DNA of 36,558 nt. Source: Serratia liquefaciens (GTDB lineage: Bacteria; Pseudomonadota; Gammaproteobacteria; Enterobacterales; Enterobacteriaceae). Under the pieces are notes generated by a model that saw nothing but the letters and a program-made list of their open reading frames with translations, searched no databases and was not told the DNA's origin. Shown here one piece after another: positions 24,716 through 35,229 of the stretch (position 1 is its first letter; each line of letters starts with the position of its first letter). A program made the position numbers and the translations under genes. The stretch spans positions 1 through 36,558 of the forward strand of contig JAAXZN010000027.1 of assembly GCA_012719855.1 (NCBI GenBank). The letters run 5' to 3'.

Positions 24716-25867
24716 TTAGCGGTACACCCGCACTCCACCTTCAACGCCCTTCGGACTGAACAACACCTGCCATAGCTGAATATCCCTTGCACGGAAGGCA
24801 CCGGCGCAAGCATTCAGGTAATAGGTGAACATCCGCTCGAACCGCTCGGAATACTCTTCGGCCAGTAACGGCCACGCCCGTTTGAAATTTTCATACCAGG
24901 CCATCAGCGTGCGGTCGTAATCGGCGCCAATATTGTGCCAGTCCTCCATCACAAAACGCCCTTCGCTGGCCTCGGAAATATGCCGTACCGATGGCAGGCA
25001 GCCGTTGGGGAAGATGTATTTGTCTATCCAGGCGTCGACATGCAGATTGGTTTGGTTTGCGCCAATAGTATGCAGCAGGAACAGGCCATCGGGCTTGAGG
25101 TTGCGCGCCGCGACGCGGAAATAAGTGTCATAGTTCTTGGGCCCCACGTGTTCGAACATGCCGACGGAGACAATGCGGTCAAACTGACGGTCAAGATCGC
25201 GATAATCCTGCAGTTGAATCTCTACGTCCAGTCCCTGACAGCGCTCCTGCGCCAGCTTTTGCTGCTCGGCGGAAATCGTCACGCCATACACAGATACGCC
25301 GTAGTTTTCTGCCGCATATTGAGCCAATCCGCCCCAGCCACAGCCGATGTCCAACAGCGACATGCCGGGTTTCAGCTGCAGCTTCTCGCAGATCATTTTC
25401 AGCTTGGCCTGCTGCGCCTGTTCCAGCGTGTCAGCGTCTTTCCAATAGCCGCAGGAATATTGCATATAGGGGTCTAGCATCGCACGGAACAGATCGTTGC
25501 CAATGTCATAATGCTCCTTGCCCACCTGCCAGGCGCGTTTACGTGACTGACGATTAAACAGCCGGGCATAGGCGATACGCGCAATGTCGCTCAGGTTTTT
25601 AGGCAAGCGCTCATCGACGCCCGCCTGCAGAATACGGGTAAATAGCACGTCCAGTCGCTCGCAGTCCCACCAGCCATCCATGTAGCTTTCGCCGAACCCG
25701 AGCGATCCTTCCTGCAAAATGCGTTTAAACAACGCCGGATTATGTACCTTGATATCACAGGCGCGGTTGCCGTTGATGGCCACATCGGCAGAGGACAACA
25801 ATTCCTCCACAATGCGATACCAACGATCTTTTTTCGGGGCAAGTTCATCAACACTGATTGAGTCCAT
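24716..25867 (-). CDS. cfa: Cyclopropane-fatty-acyl-phospholipid synthase
   Basis: Cfa transfers a methylene from S-adenosylmethionine to unsaturated acyl chains of membrane phospholipids, mainly in stationary phase or acid. The 383 residues align end to end with E. coli Cfa (382): QEGSLGFGESYMDGWW, KEHYDIGNDLF, MQYSCGYWKDA with the active-site Cys, SAM motif LLDIGCGWGGLA, VSVGMFEHVGPKNYD, YLNACAGAFRARDIQLWQV. In E. coli the gene is elsewhere on the chromosome, so a second cfa-type gene may exist in this genome. It is a single gene; the upstream 240 bases are AT-rich without an operator I can name. Confidence 0.93.
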   Translation of the reverse strand: MDSISVDELAPKKDRWYRIVEELLSSADVAINGNRACDIKVHNPALFKRILQEGSLGFGESYMDGWWDCERLDVLFTRILQAGVDERLPKNLSDIARIAYARLFNRQSRKRAWQVGKEHYDIGNDLFRAMLDPYMQYSCGYWKDADTLEQAQQAKLKMICEKLQLKPGMSLLDIGCGWGGLAQYAAENYGVSVYGVTISAEQQKLAQERCQGLDVEIQLQDYRDLDRQFDRIVSVGMFEHVGPKNYDTYFRVAARNLKPDGLFLLHTIGANQTNLHVDAWIDKYIFPNGCLPSVRHISEASEGRFVMEDWHNIGADYDRTLMAWYENFKRAWPLLAEEYSERFERMFTYYLNACAGAFRARDIQLWQVLFSPKGVEGGVRVYR

Positions 25868-26109
25868 AACAATCCTTGGCGCTAGATGTCATTTCAAAAA
25901 GCATAGTCGCAAATATAAATGACAAATATTTGAAGTGAAAAACGGCGATGCTTTTTACTCTAGCCAAGGCGGACAACGTCATGAAATGAATTAAAATTAT
26001 TGGAAACATGCCAATTTGGAATGTTAAGGGGTCGGCAGTCCTGATTTAGTCGTTTTTACTGCGCCGCTAGCGTAATATTCGTTTACATATGTCTGACAGG
26101 AGGTTTGCC

Positions 26110-27015
26110 ATGTTTACCCTTATTCCCATCGTGATTGTCGTCGCGCTGATCATCGTATTTGCCGGCGTCAAAATTGTTCCGCAGGGGTTCCAATGGACGG
26201 TGGAACGCTTCGGCCGCTACACCAAAACGCTGATGCCCGGTTTAAACCTGGTGGTGCCCTTTATGGACCGCATCGGCAGAAAAATCAATATGATGGAACA
26301 GGTGCTGGATATTCCTTCTCAGGAAATCATCTCGCGCGATAACGCCAATGTGGCCATCGATGCCGTCTGTTTTATCCAGGTGGTGGATCCGGCCCGTGCC
26401 GCCTATGAGGTCAGTAACCTGGAGCTGGCCATCGTCAATTTGACCATGACCAACTTCCGTACCGTGCTCGGTTCGATGGAGCTGGACGAAATCCTCTCGC
26501 AGCGTGACAGCATCAACAGCCGCCTGCTGCACATTGTCGACGAAGCCACCAACCCCTGGGGCATTAAAATCACCCGTATCGAGATCCGCGATGTCCGCCC
26601 ACCGGCTGAACTGATTGCGTCAATGAACGCCCAGATGAAGGCCGAGCGAACCAAGCGCGCCGATATTCTGGAAGCCGAAGGGGTGCGCCAGGCCGCCATC
26701 CTGCGCGCCGAAGGGGACAAGCAGTCGCAAATCCTCAAGGCGGAAGGTGAACGCCAGTCGGCGTTCCTGCAGGCGGAAGCCCGTGAACGTGCCGCGGAAG
26801 CCGAAGCCCGTGCGACTCAACTGGTTTCCGATGCTATCGCCAGCGGCAATATCCAGGCGGTGAACTACTTTGTGGCGCAGAAATACACCGATGCGCTGCA
26901 GAAGATCGGCTCGGCCAACAACAGTAAAGTCATCATGATGCCGCTGGATGCCAGCAGCCTGCTCGGTTCAATTGGTGGCATTGCCGAGCTGTTGAAAGAC
27001 ACCAAAGGCAAGTAA
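26110..27015 (+). CDS. qmcA: SPFH/prohibitin-family membrane protein QmcA
   Basis: QmcA is a stomatin-like protein of the inner membrane that forms oligomers and is linked to FtsH-type membrane protein quality control. Of 301 residues, an N-terminal helix ([16 protein letters not shown]) is the anchor, then the SPFH domain ([50 protein letters not shown]) and a long Ala/Glu/Arg coiled coil (residues 185-245). ATG 26110 has GGAGG about 8 bases upstream; the open frame to 26089 overlaps this SD. ybbJ follows after 2 bases, the usual SPFH-NfeD pair. Confidence 0.95.
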   Translation: MFTLIPIVIVVALIIVFAGVKIVPQGFQWTVERFGRYTKTLMPGLNLVVPFMDRIGRKINMMEQVLDIPSQEIISRDNANVAIDAVCFIQVVDPARAAYEVSNLELAIVNLTMTNFRTVLGSMELDEILSQRDSINSRLLHIVDEATNPWGIKITRIEIRDVRPPAELIASMNAQMKAERTKRADILEAEGVRQAAILRAEGDKQSQILKAEGERQSAFLQAEARERAAEAEARATQLVSDAIASGNIQAVNYFVAQKYTDALQKIGSANNSKVIMMPLDASSLLGSIGGIAELLKDTKGK

Positions 27016-27017
27016 TC

Positions 27018-27479
27018 ATGCTCGAGCAAATTGCAGCAAACCCGCACTGGTTCTGGCTCTCCCTTGGCGGATTACTGCTGGCGGCCGAAATGCTTGGCGC
27101 CAGCGGTTACCTGTTATGGAGCGGCGTATCCGCGGTGGTGGTCGGCGCGATCGTCTGGCTGTTGCCGCAGATGGCCTGGGAATGGCAGGGGGTGATTTTC
27201 GCCGTACTGACCGTGGTGGTGGCTTACCTGTGGTGGTATTGGCTGCGTCAACGTCCGGCGGCAGCCTCCAGCGGTTCGCAGGTGCTGAACCAGCGCAACC
27301 GCCAGCTGATTGGCACCCGCGCCACGCTGACGGAACCCATGCACAACGGCATGGGGCGCATTAACATCGGCGACAGCAGTTGGCGCGCGCAGGCCAGTGA
27401 AGATCTGATGGTGGGCACCGAGGTGGAAGTGATCGCCGTCGAAGGCATAACGCTGGTGATCCGCGCCGTTACCCGTTAG
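27018..27479 (+). CDS. ybbJ: NfeD-like membrane protein YbbJ
   Basis: A 153-residue partner of QmcA. Hydrophobic segments are at about residues 10-30, 33-48 and 54-72, followed by a C-terminal OB-fold domain ([34 protein letters not shown]) as in short NfeD proteins. It is placed 2 bases after qmcA, so cotranslation is likely. Its last 4 bases overlap the convergent cueR end. Confidence 0.92.
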   Translation: MLEQIAANPHWFWLSLGGLLLAAEMLGASGYLLWSGVSAVVVGAIVWLLPQMAWEWQGVIFAVLTVVVAYLWWYWLRQRPAAASSGSQVLNQRNRQLIGTRATLTEPMHNGMGRINIGDSSWRAQASEDLMVGTEVEVIAVEGITLVIRAVTR

Positions 27480-27877
27480 TGATTGTGGCAACACCCTGCC
27501 AGGTTATTGATGATTGGGCATTCTGCCCCGTCATCACCCGGGCACTGATCTGCCAGCGCCAGTAAACGCTGGCGCATCTCACCCAACTCGGCGATGTGCT
27601 TTTCAATGTCCGCCACTTTTTGCAGCGTGCGGGCTTTCACATCGGCGCTGTGACGGGCCGGATCGTTGAACAACGCCACCAGTTCGCCGCATTCGTCCAG
27701 GTTAAACCCCACCTGCCGCGCCTGACGCAGCAACGTCAGTTCCTCAATGTGCTTCGGGCTGTAGCTGCGGTAGCCGTTATCGGTGCGGATCGGCGCGGTC
27801 ACCAGGCCTTTCTCTTCATAGAAGCGGATTGCCTTGCTGGTTAAACCGGTTTTTTTCGCCACGTCGCTGATATTCAT
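27476..27877 (-). CDS. cueR: MerR-family copper-responsive regulator CueR
   Basis: CueR binds Cu(I) and activates copA and other copper-export genes by twisting the long-spacer promoter. The 133 residues have an N-terminal MerR HTH ([22 protein letters not shown]) and a dimerisation helix. The metal loop has Cys112 and Cys120 ([10 protein letters not shown]), exactly as in E. coli CueR, with a CCHNH tail. It is divergent from copA, with the operator between. Confidence 0.96.
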   Translation of the reverse strand: MNISDVAKKTGLTSKAIRFYEEKGLVTAPIRTDNGYRSYSPKHIEELTLLRQARQVGFNLDECGELVALFNDPARHSADVKARTLQKVADIEKHIAELGEMRQRLLALADQCPGDDGAECPIINNLAGCCHNH

Positions 27878-27887
27878 TTATCCCCCT

Positions 27888-27917
27888 TGACCTTCCCCTT
27901 GCTGGAAGGTTTAGACT
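27888..27917 (+). promoter_or_regulatory. CueR-controlled copA promoter
   Basis: The dyad ACCTTCCCCTTGCTGGAAGG (27890-27909) is identical to the E. coli copA CueR box as I remember it. It lies between -35 TTGACC (27888-27893) and a -10-like TAGACT (27912-27917). The 18-base spacer is longer than normal, as needed for MerR-type activation. Confidence 0.88.
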
Positions 27918-27984
27918 CCATTCTTAGTGAAAATAGGCTAAGCGGTCAACCTTTAAACACCGCACTTGAGCGAGGAATCGAATC

Positions 27985-30705
27985 ATGTCACAGACCACAG
28001 TGCTGGCATTGCAGGGGCTAACCTGCATGAACTGCGCGCAGCGGGTGAAAAAAGCCCTGGAAAGCCGCAACGATGTCGAACAGGCAGAGGTTAATGTCCA
28101 CTATGCCAAGGTCACTGGCGAGGCGCCAAGCCAGGCGCTGATCGACAGCGTGATCGCTGCCGGCTACCAGGCCGCCGTGGCGCAACAGGCAGATACCGAG
28201 CTGCAGTTGAACGGCCTGAGCTGCATGCATTGCGCCGCCAGCACCCGCAAAGCGCTGGAAGCGGTGCCGGGAGTCATTGCCGCCGACGTCAGTATCGACA
28301 GCGCCAAGGTTTACGGCGACGCCGCTCCCGAGGCGTTGATTGCCGCAGTTGAAGACGCGGGTTATCACGCCAGCCTTGCCGGAGCCGCTACCTCCCCAAA
28401 AACTGAGCCGTTGACTGAATCAGTCCCTGTATTGCCGGAAACCCAGGCAACGGCCTCGTCTCCCCTTCCGGCAACCTCTCATGGCGATGATGATGACAGC
28501 GTGCAGCTTTTGCTCACTGGCATGAGCTGCGCCAGCTGCGTCAGTAAAGTGCAAAGTGCGCTACAAAGCGTATCCGGTGTAGATCAGGCGCGCGTTAATC
28601 TTGCGGAGCGCAGCGCGCTGATCACCGGCAGCGCCGATCCACAAGCGCTGGTCGCGGCGGTCGAGAAAGCCGGTTACGGCGCGGAAATGATCCAGGACGA
28701 AACCGAACGTCGCGAGCGCCAACAGCAAACTGCCCAGGCCAACATGAAGCGTTTCCGCTGGCAGGCCGCGCTTGGCCTGGCGCTGGGCATCCCGCTGATG
28801 GCCTGGGGGCTGTTGGGTGGCAGCATGTCGCTGACGCCGGAAACCCAGCGACCGTGGCTGCTGGTCGGCCTGCTCACGCTGGCGGTGATGGTGTTCGCCG
28901 GCGGGCATTTCTATCGTAACGCCTGGCGCGCGCTGATGAACGGCAGCGCCACCATGGACACCCTGGTCGCACTTGGCACCGGTGCCGCCTGGCTGTACTC
29001 AATCAGCGTCAACCTGTGGCCGGATTTCTTCCCCATGGCGGCGCGGCATCTGTACTACGAAGCCAGCGCAATGATTATCGGTCTGATAAACCTGGGCCAT
29101 GCGCTGGAGCAACGCGCTCGCCAACGCTCATCACAGGCGCTGGAGCGGCTGTTGGATCTGACTCCGCCGACCGCGCGCCTGGTCACCGACGACGGCGAGA
29201 AAAGCATCCCGCTGGCGCAGGTGCAGCTCGGCATGACGCTGCGGCTGACGACCGGCGATCGCATCCCGGTAGACGGCGAGATAGTCCAGGGTGAAGTCTG
29301 GCTAGATGAAGCGATGCTGACCGGCGAGGCGGTGCCGCAACAAAAAGGCGTTGGCGATACCGTGCATGCCGGTACGGTGGTGGATGACGGCAGCGTACTG
29401 TTCCGCGCAGGCGCTATCGGCAGCAAAACTACGCTGGCGCGCATCATCAAACTGGTGCGTCAGGCGCAGAGCAGCAAACCGGAGATCGGCAAGCTGGCGG
29501 ATCGCATTTCTGCGGTATTCGTCCCAACGGTGGTGGCCATCGCCCTGTTCAGCGCCGCAATCTGGTATTTCTTCGGCCCGCAGCCGCAGCTGGTTTATAC
29601 GCTGGTGATCGCCACCACGGTTTTGATCATCGCCTGCCCTTGCGCGCTGGGTTTGGCGACGCCGATGTCGATCATCTCCGGAGTGGGTCGCGCTGCCGAG
29701 TTTGGCGTGCTGGTCCGTGATGCCGATGCCTTGCAGCAGGCAAGCCAACTCGACACCCTGGTGTTTGATAAAACCGGCACCCTGACCGAAGGTCAGCCGC
29801 GGGTGGTGGAAATCCTCACGTTTAACCAGGTGAGCGAGCAGCAGGCGCTGCGCTGGGCTGCCGCATTGGAACAGGGTGCCAGCCACCCGCTGGCCCGTGC
29901 CATCGTTGATCACGCCGGTGGACAAGCGCTGCCGCAGGTTGAACAGTTCCGTACCCTGCGCGGTGCAGGCGTCAGCGGCGAAGTGGACGGCATGAAGTTG
30001 CTACTGGGCAATGCTGCGTTGTTGCAACAACATCAGGTAGCCACCGCCGAGCTGGACACACAGATGCAGCAACAGGCAGAGCGCGGCATTACGCCGGTGC
30101 TGCTGGCCGTCGAAGGTAAACCGGCCGCACTGTTCGCCATCCGCGATCCGCTGCGCGGCGACAGCGTTGAAGCGCTACAGCGCTTGCACCGTCAGGGTTA
30201 TCAGTTGGTGATGTTAACCGGCGATAACCCGGTGACCGCCAACGCCATTGCCAAAGAAGCCGGTATAGACCGGGTAATTGCCGGCGTGCTGCCGGAGGGC
30301 AAAGCCGAGGCGATCAAGCAGTTGCAGGCGCAAGGTCACCGCGTAGCTATGGTTGGCGATGGCATCAACGACGCTCCGGCGCTGGCGCAGGCCGATGTCG
30401 GCATCGCCATGGGAGGCGGCAGCGATATCGCCATTGAGACTGCCGCCATCACCCTGATGCGCCACAGTCTGAACGGCGTCGCCGATGCGCTTGAGCTGTC
30501 TAAAGCCACATTGCGTAATATGAAGCAGAACCTGCTCGGGGCCTTTGTTTACAACACGCTCGGCATTCCTATTGCCGCCGGGGTGCTGTATCCGTTGACC
30601 GGCACCCTGCTCAGCCCGGTGGTGGCAGGCGCCGCAATGGCCTTGTCCTCCATTACCGTGGTCAGTAACGCCAACCGACTGCTGCGTTTTAAACCCAAAC
30701 GCTAA
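27985..30705 (+). CDS. copA: P-type Cu(I) exporting ATPase CopA with three N-terminal metal-binding domains
   Basis: CopA pumps Cu(I) (and Ag(I)) from cytoplasm to periplasm with ATP. Its 906 residues exceed E. coli CopA (834). The extra length is a third HMA domain: CxxC pairs at 14/17 (GLTCMNC), 80/83 (GLSCMHC) and 182/185 (GMSCASC), with a Pro/Thr/Ser linker at about 132-168. Eight membrane helices follow, with CPC at 551-553 ([12 protein letters not shown]), phosphorylation Asp595 (DKTGT), TGE in LTGEAVP, HP in SHPLARA and [10 protein letters not shown]. It is controlled by the CueR box upstream and followed by a terminator. Confidence 0.97.
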   Translation: MSQTTVLALQGLTCMNCAQRVKKALESRNDVEQAEVNVHYAKVTGEAPSQALIDSVIAAGYQAAVAQQADTELQLNGLSCMHCAASTRKALEAVPGVIAADVSIDSAKVYGDAAPEALIAAVEDAGYHASLAGAATSPKTEPLTESVPVLPETQATASSPLPATSHGDDDDSVQLLLTGMSCASCVSKVQSALQSVSGVDQARVNLAERSALITGSADPQALVAAVEKAGYGAEMIQDETERRERQQQTAQANMKRFRWQAALGLALGIPLMAWGLLGGSMSLTPETQRPWLLVGLLTLAVMVFAGGHFYRNAWRALMNGSATMDTLVALGTGAAWLYSISVNLWPDFFPMAARHLYYEASAMIIGLINLGHALEQRARQRSSQALERLLDLTPPTARLVTDDGEKSIPLAQVQLGMTLRLTTGDRIPVDGEIVQGEVWLDEAMLTGEAVPQQKGVGDTVHAGTVVDDGSVLFRAGAIGSKTTLARIIKLVRQAQSSKPEIGKLADRISAVFVPTVVAIALFSAAIWYFFGPQPQLVYTLVIATTVLIIACPCALGLATPMSIISGVGRAAEFGVLVRDADALQQASQLDTLVFDKTGTLTEGQPRVVEILTFNQVSEQQALRWAAALEQGASHPLARAIVDHAGGQALPQVEQFRTLRGAGVSGEVDGMKLLLGNAALLQQHQVATAELDTQMQQQAERGITPVLLAVEGKPAALFAIRDPLRGDSVEALQRLHRQGYQLVMLTGDNPVTANAIAKEAGIDRVIAGVLPEGKAEAIKQLQAQGHRVAMVGDGINDAPALAQADVGIAMGGGSDIAIETAAITLMRHSLNGVADALELSKATLRNMKQNLLGAFVYNTLGIPIAAGVLYPLTGTLLSPVVAGAAMALSSITVVSNANRLLRFKPKR

Positions 30706-30713
30706 ATACCCAA

Positions 30714-30742
30714 GGGGCGCAAATCATTGCGCCCCGTTTTCT
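30714..30742 (+). terminator. copA terminator
   Basis: GGGGCGCAA (30714-30722) pairs with TTGCGCCCC (30727-30735), then GTTTTCTTT. It lies 9 bases after the copA stop. Confidence 0.88.
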
Positions 30743-30864
30743 TTGGGATAATTCCTTCACTCTTCAGGCTTTCTTGTCCGGCGGATAGCGTTTAGCATGG
30801 GGAAGGGTTTCGCCCCCTCACCTGTCACCCCAAAAGTGAACACGTTATTCAGGAGCCACGCTGT

Positions 30865-31668
30865 ATGGGTCAACTGTTACGCCGCATCGCCGCCTTTCTC
30901 GGCCTGATATCCCCGATGACTTACGCCTACCCGGCGCTGGATATTCGGCTGCCCGGCGATCGTCAGTTCCATCTGGTGGGCAGCATCCATATGGGCACGG
31001 TAGATATGTCGCCGCTGCCGGCCAAACTGGCGGCACGCCTGAAGCAGGCGGATGCCCTGATTGTCGAAGCCGACATCACCGGCTCCGCCTCGCCCTTTGA
31101 CCACATCGAACAGCAACCGAAACTTGAACAGCGGCTCTCCGAGTCGGAATTTCAGCAATTGCTGACGCTGTGCCAGGAACTGGGTGCCGACGCCGACAGT
31201 TTTTCAACCCTGCCCGGCTGGCAGGTGGCGTTGATGATGCAGGCCCGTCAGGCGCAGCGATTGGGATTACGCGCCGAATACGGCGTCGATTACCAGCTGT
31301 TGCAGGCGGCGAGGGTTCAGCATAAAAAGGTGATTGAACTGGAAGGGGCGCAACAGCAGATGAGCCTGCTGGAGCAGTTACCGGAGGGCGGCATGGCGTT
31401 GCTGCGCGATACGTTGGAGCACTGGCACACCAACGCACGCTTGCTGCAAACCATGGTGAGCTGGTGGCTGGACGCAAAACCCAGCGGTATGCTCGAAACC
31501 CTGCCCGCCACTTTCAGCGCCGATCTGTACGATGTGCTGATGCATCAGCGCAACCGCGACTGGCAACAAAAGCTGGAAGCCTTACCGCCAGGTAACTACG
31601 TGGTGGCGGTCGGCGCACTTCATCTGTACGGCGAGGACAATTTGCCGACGATGCTGCAGGCGCAGTAA
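30865..31668 (+). CDS. ybaP: TraB/GumN-family protein YbaP
   Basis: A 267-residue protein of the TraB/PrgY/GumN family, possibly a metalloprotease-like fold, similar in length to E. coli YbaP (264). Conserved motifs are GSIHMG near residue 38, VEADI, and the C-terminal VGALHLYGEDNL. An N-terminal hydrophobic stretch (RRIAAFLGLISPMTYAYP) may be a weak signal peptide. SD AGGAG lies about 8 bases before ATG 30865. Cellular function is unknown. Confidence 0.88.
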   Translation: MGQLLRRIAAFLGLISPMTYAYPALDIRLPGDRQFHLVGSIHMGTVDMSPLPAKLAARLKQADALIVEADITGSASPFDHIEQQPKLEQRLSESEFQQLLTLCQELGADADSFSTLPGWQVALMMQARQAQRLGLRAEYGVDYQLLQAARVQHKKVIELEGAQQQMSLLEQLPEGGMALLRDTLEHWHTNARLLQTMVSWWLDAKPSGMLETLPATFSADLYDVLMHQRNRDWQQKLEALPPGNYVVAVGALHLYGEDNLPTMLQAQ

Positions 31669-31893
31669 AAAAGTGGCCAATATCGCTACTGGCCAGTCAA
31701 AGAGGAATTTCTTGTATTTTAGTTATACGCATAGCAACCGTGTTAACGGTTACAACAGACAGGGTAGCAACCCAGTGAACATCTTGGCAACCCGCTTTAC
31801 GCGCCTGCCACCCAGGTTGCTGTTACCGTTATATTTTTGTAATTTTGTTGCATCCGTTTGCAACCTCCCGCTGAACGGGAAAGAGGAAAACAC

Positions 31894-32373
31894 ATGACGC
31901 CCGCAGTGATCCTGCTCGAGAAACAAAAAGTCGCCTTTACCCTTCACCCTTATCATCACGACAGCGCGGAGACCAACTTCGGCGATGAGGCGGTGAAAAA
32001 ACTGGGGCTGGATGCCGACCGCGTTTATAAAACGCTGCTGGTAGCATTGAACGGCGACGCCAAACATCTGGCGGTAGCGGTCACGCCGGTAGCCACTCAG
32101 TTGGATCTGAAAAAGGTCGCCCGCGCGCTCGGAGCCAAAAAAGCAGAGATGGCCGATCCGATGCTGGCACAGCGCGTCACCGGTTATCTGGTTGGCGGCA
32201 TCAGCCCGCTGGGGCAAAAAAAGCGGCTGCCAACGGTGATCGACAGCCCGGCGCAGCAGTTTGCCACCATTTACGTCTCCGGCGGTAAACGCGGGCTGGA
32301 CATCGAACTGGCGGCACAAGATCTTTGCCGGTTGCTGGCCGGCAGCTTTGCCGATATCGCCAAGCGCGACTGA
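31894..32373 (+). CDS. ybaK: Cys-tRNA(Pro)/Cys-tRNA(Cys) deacylase YbaK
   Basis: YbaK removes cysteine mischarged on tRNA-Pro, acting with prolyl-tRNA synthetase in editing. The 159 residues equal E. coli Yba[25 protein letters not shown] with the catalytic Lys, [31 protein letters not shown] chose ATG 31894 (SD AGAGGA); the frame opens earlier at 31858. The 225-base gap upstream has no gene; an imperfect TGGCCA hairpin at about 31674-31696 may end ybaP. Confidence 0.95.
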   Translation: MTPAVILLEKQKVAFTLHPYHHDSAETNFGDEAVKKLGLDADRVYKTLLVALNGDAKHLAVAVTPVATQLDLKKVARALGAKKAEMADPMLAQRVTGYLVGGISPLGQKKRLPTVIDSPAQQFATIYVSGGKRGLDIELAAQDLCRLLAGSFADIAKRD

Positions 32374-32422
32374 AAAGCCATCAATACGCGGCCGGCGCCC
32401 CAACATCGGCCGCGAGATCTCA

Positions 32423-33163
32423 TTACTCCACCGGCTTATTACGCCCCCTCATTCGTGGCAACAACATTGGCACCTGTCGGCAATACTGCTGATAATCCTG
32501 CCCCAGTGCTTTAACCAGGCCGCGCTCTTCAAAATATACGCCCACCAAAATATATAATGTCATTCCTGAATTAAATAACAGGCGCCCAGTGGTCATCTCG
32601 GGAGTGAACCAAAAGGCCAATAACATTCCCGTCATCATGGGATGCCTCGTCAGTCGGTAAAATCCTCTGACCTGAAAAGGCAAGTCGGTATATTGCCGCT
32701 CTCTCCACTGCAACCAGGATTGTCGCAAGCCAAATAAGTCGGTGTGGCTGATCATACAGGTTGAAGCAAAGACCACTAACCAGCCCAGCACGCTGATGCC
32801 GTTAAGTCCCCATGCGGCGACACTTGCCGGCGGCAACCGCCACAAGGCACCCGGCAGTGGCTGCCACATGAGCGCCAGCAATGCCAACAACAAACCGGCA
32901 ATCAATACATAGGTACTTCTTTCCAGCGCCGGGGACAACGCCAAACGAACCTTGAACCTTTCATGGGCCATCACCGAATGCGTCAGGCCAAACAACAGGA
33001 GTAAACCGGCATTCACCAGCCAGGGCCACATACTGCCCTCCCCTACGATGGCGACCATATTTCGTAGTCCCCAGCCGTTAAGCAACAAAATAAGCAAAAT
33101 AAAACCGACCAATCCGCCTAAATAGCCGAATACGCCATATAAAAGTATCATTGTCCTGTGCAT
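32423..33163 (-). CDS. Membrane methyltransferase of the NnrU/isoprenylcysteine methyltransferase type
   Basis: A 246-residue membrane protein with about six hydrophobic segments. The C-terminal part has the SAM-dependent membrane methyltransferase pattern RLTRHPMMTGML plus FEERGLVKALGQDYQQYCRQ, as in isoprenylcysteine carboxyl methyltransferase-like and MddA (methanethiol S-methyltransferase) proteins. FGLTHSVMAHERFK resembles the NnrU/MddA family start. Substrate cannot be told from sequence; MddA-like thiol methylation is one option. SD AAGGA lies 6 bases before ATG 33163. It is a single gene, with the opposite-strand ybaK ending 49 bases away. Confidence 0.75.
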   Translation of the reverse strand: MHRTMILLYGVFGYLGGLVGFILLILLLNGWGLRNMVAIVGEGSMWPWLVNAGLLLLFGLTHSVMAHERFKVRLALSPALERSTYVLIAGLLLALLALMWQPLPGALWRLPPASVAAWGLNGISVLGWLVVFASTCMISHTDLFGLRQSWLQWRERQYTDLPFQVRGFYRLTRHPMMTGMLLAFWFTPEMTTGRLLFNSGMTLYILVGVYFEERGLVKALGQDYQQYCRQVPMLLPRMRGRNKPVE

Positions 33164-33398
33164 TTATTTTCCTTTTTAATCACGATAATTTCGCTGAGAT
33201 TTTCCCCCTGGAAAATTATGATTTAAGAAAAATAAAATCATTAACCCTAAAGGTATAGACAAAGAAAATAGAAATACAACTATGCAAGACAAGGAAAACA
33301 ATATTGAAATTAATAATATTAGAGTGCTTTTATTCAGAGGCGTGGCACTGCGGGGGAAGATAAACGGCGGCTTTTAACCGGTAAAAGCCGCCGGAAGA

Positions 33399-35051
33399 TT
33401 ACTGATAAACAATCTCGCCCTTCGGCTCATAGGCCGCGGCGTCCAACGGAGAATGCTTCTCGATATATTGCTTCAGCACTTCAGCATCGATAAAACCGGT
33501 GTTGACGTAGCTTGGCAGGGTGTCCAGCTTCGGATAGCCGTCGCCGCCCAGCGCATTGAAGTTCAAGGTCGCCATACGGTAGATTTTATCCGCCTGCAAC
33601 GGTTCCCCCTTGATTTTGACGTTGCTGACGCCCTTGCCGTCCGCCGTCAGGCTAACGTTGGCAAACTGCGCGTAGGCACCGGAATCCACCTTCATATTGG
33701 CCACCACCGCCAGGTATTTTTCCACGTCGCTGCCTTTCATCTCGACGTAGACCAGCGTGTTGCCGAACGGCTGCACTTTCAGCACGTTTTTGTAGGTGAT
33801 ATCGCCGCCCTCAATCGAGTCACGTACCCCGCCGCCGCTCATCACCGCGAAGTCCGCCTCGGCACGTTCCATCTGCGCTGCCAACAAGACGCGCGACAGG
33901 TTGGTCTGCAAGAAGCGCACCTTGCTGCGATCGCCTTCCAGCTTGCCGTTCACGCTGCCAATCTTGACGTCCAACTGCGCCTTGCCCTTTTCCTGGAACG
34001 GTGTCAGCAACTTCATCATTGAAGCGTCTTCCGCGATCTGCTGGGTGTAATAGACGCGCTCACTGGTACCGTCGGCTTTTTCCACCTTCTTCTTCAGGTT
34101 GACCGGGATCAGCTGATAATGCACCAGCTTGAGTTCGCCATTACGGAACTGGAAATCGGCACGCCCCACGTACTTGCCCCACTCGTGCGCCTGCACGATC
34201 CAGGTTCCGTTCTGACGATCCGGCGAGCACGGCGTGCCCGGCACATAATCCACCTGTTTGTGATTCTCGCCGGCCATACAGACCGGATCCTGCGAATGGC
34301 CACCGACGATCATGTCCAGGTAGCCGGCAGGCAGGCTGCGCGCCATCTCTACATCACCCGGCGCGTTGGAGCCGTGATTGCCGTCATCGTAATGACCCAT
34401 GTGCGTTGCGGCGATGATCACGTCCGGCTTTTCGTCCTTACGCAATTGCTCCACCACCTGTTTGGCTTCCTGTGCCGGGACGCGGAACTCGATATCGGTA
34501 AAATATTCCGGGTTGCCAATCTTGGCCGTGTCATCCGTCGTCAGGCCGATGACCGCAATCTTGATCCCCTGCTTGTCAAACAAGGCATAGGGCTTGAACA
34601 AACGCTGCTGGGTACTTTTTTGATAAATGTTGGCCGACAGCAGCGGGAAAGTGGCCCATTTTTCCTGCTGGCGCAGCACGCTGAGCGGGTTGTCGAATTC
34701 ATGGTTGCCGATCGCCATTGCGTCGTAACCCACCAGATTCATGCCGCGGAAATCCGGCTCGGCATCTTGCAGATCGGATTCCGGCACACCGGTATTAATG
34801 TCGCCGCCCGACAGCAGCAGCAGGCTACCGCCCTGCGCCGCAACTTCTTGACGGATGCTGTCCACCAGCGTTTTCTGTGCGCCCAAACCATATTCGCCAT
34901 GATCGTTCTGCCAGAAATGACCGTGATGATCGTTGGTGTGCAGAATGGTGATGTCGTAGGTCTTATCCTTTTCCCAGGCGTTGGCGGCTCCCGACAGAAA
35001 AGTCAGGGATACGGCCAGAGCGCATGCGGTGGTTTTTAACGAAAAGCGCAT
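33399..35051 (-). CDS. ushA: Periplasmic UDP-sugar hydrolase / 5'-nucleotidase
   Basis: UshA hydrolyses UDP-glucose and other UDP-sugars and nucleotides in the periplasm, so nucleosides and sugars can be salvaged. The 550 residues equal E. coli. The signal peptide is MRFSLKTTACALAVSLTFLS...ANA. Metallophosphatase motifs are HTNDHHGHF, SGGDINTG, GNHEFDNP, THMGHYDDG and GGHSQDP. The C-terminal substrate domain includes SGGGVRDSIEGGDITY and NFNALGGDGYPKL. I chose ATG 35051 (GGAG upstream); the frame to 35072 adds seven unlikely residues. Confidence 0.97.
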   Translation of the reverse strand: MRFSLKTTACALAVSLTFLSGAANAWEKDKTYDITILHTNDHHGHFWQNDHGEYGLGAQKTLVDSIRQEVAAQGGSLLLLSGGDINTGVPESDLQDAEPDFRGMNLVGYDAMAIGNHEFDNPLSVLRQQEKWATFPLLSANIYQKSTQQRLFKPYALFDKQGIKIAVIGLTTDDTAKIGNPEYFTDIEFRVPAQEAKQVVEQLRKDEKPDVIIAATHMGHYDDGNHGSNAPGDVEMARSLPAGYLDMIVGGHSQDPVCMAGENHKQVDYVPGTPCSPDRQNGTWIVQAHEWGKYVGRADFQFRNGELKLVHYQLIPVNLKKKVEKADGTSERVYYTQQIAEDASMMKLLTPFQEKGKAQLDVKIGSVNGKLEGDRSKVRFLQTNLSRVLLAAQMERAEADFAVMSGGGVRDSIEGGDITYKNVLKVQPFGNTLVYVEMKGSDVEKYLAVVANMKVDSGAYAQFANVSLTADGKGVSNVKIKGEPLQADKIYRMATLNFNALGGDGYPKLDTLPSYVNTGFIDAEVLKQYIEKHSPLDAAAYEPKGEIVYQ

Positions 35052-35229
35052 GGCGGAGCTCCATATGATCATTAACGTTTTTTGAGATGGCCGAAATTGT
35101 AGCGCGAAACAAAGGCCTTTGATTTCAAATTTTTGCGATGTGCGTCAAATTATGTCGGATATGGCAAATATTGAGCAAGTTGCTAAGATATCTGCTCTGT
35201 CCTCTAAAACTTACCAGGCTAATAATAAA

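Noticed and set aside
31750-32406. 218-codon minus-strand frame opposite ybaK
   Set aside because: It is antisense to YbaK, which matches its family along the whole length.
34119-35039. 306-codon plus-strand frame opposite ushA
   Set aside because: It is a shadow of ushA; no SD, and its hydrophobic/His-rich makeup is typical of an antisense frame.
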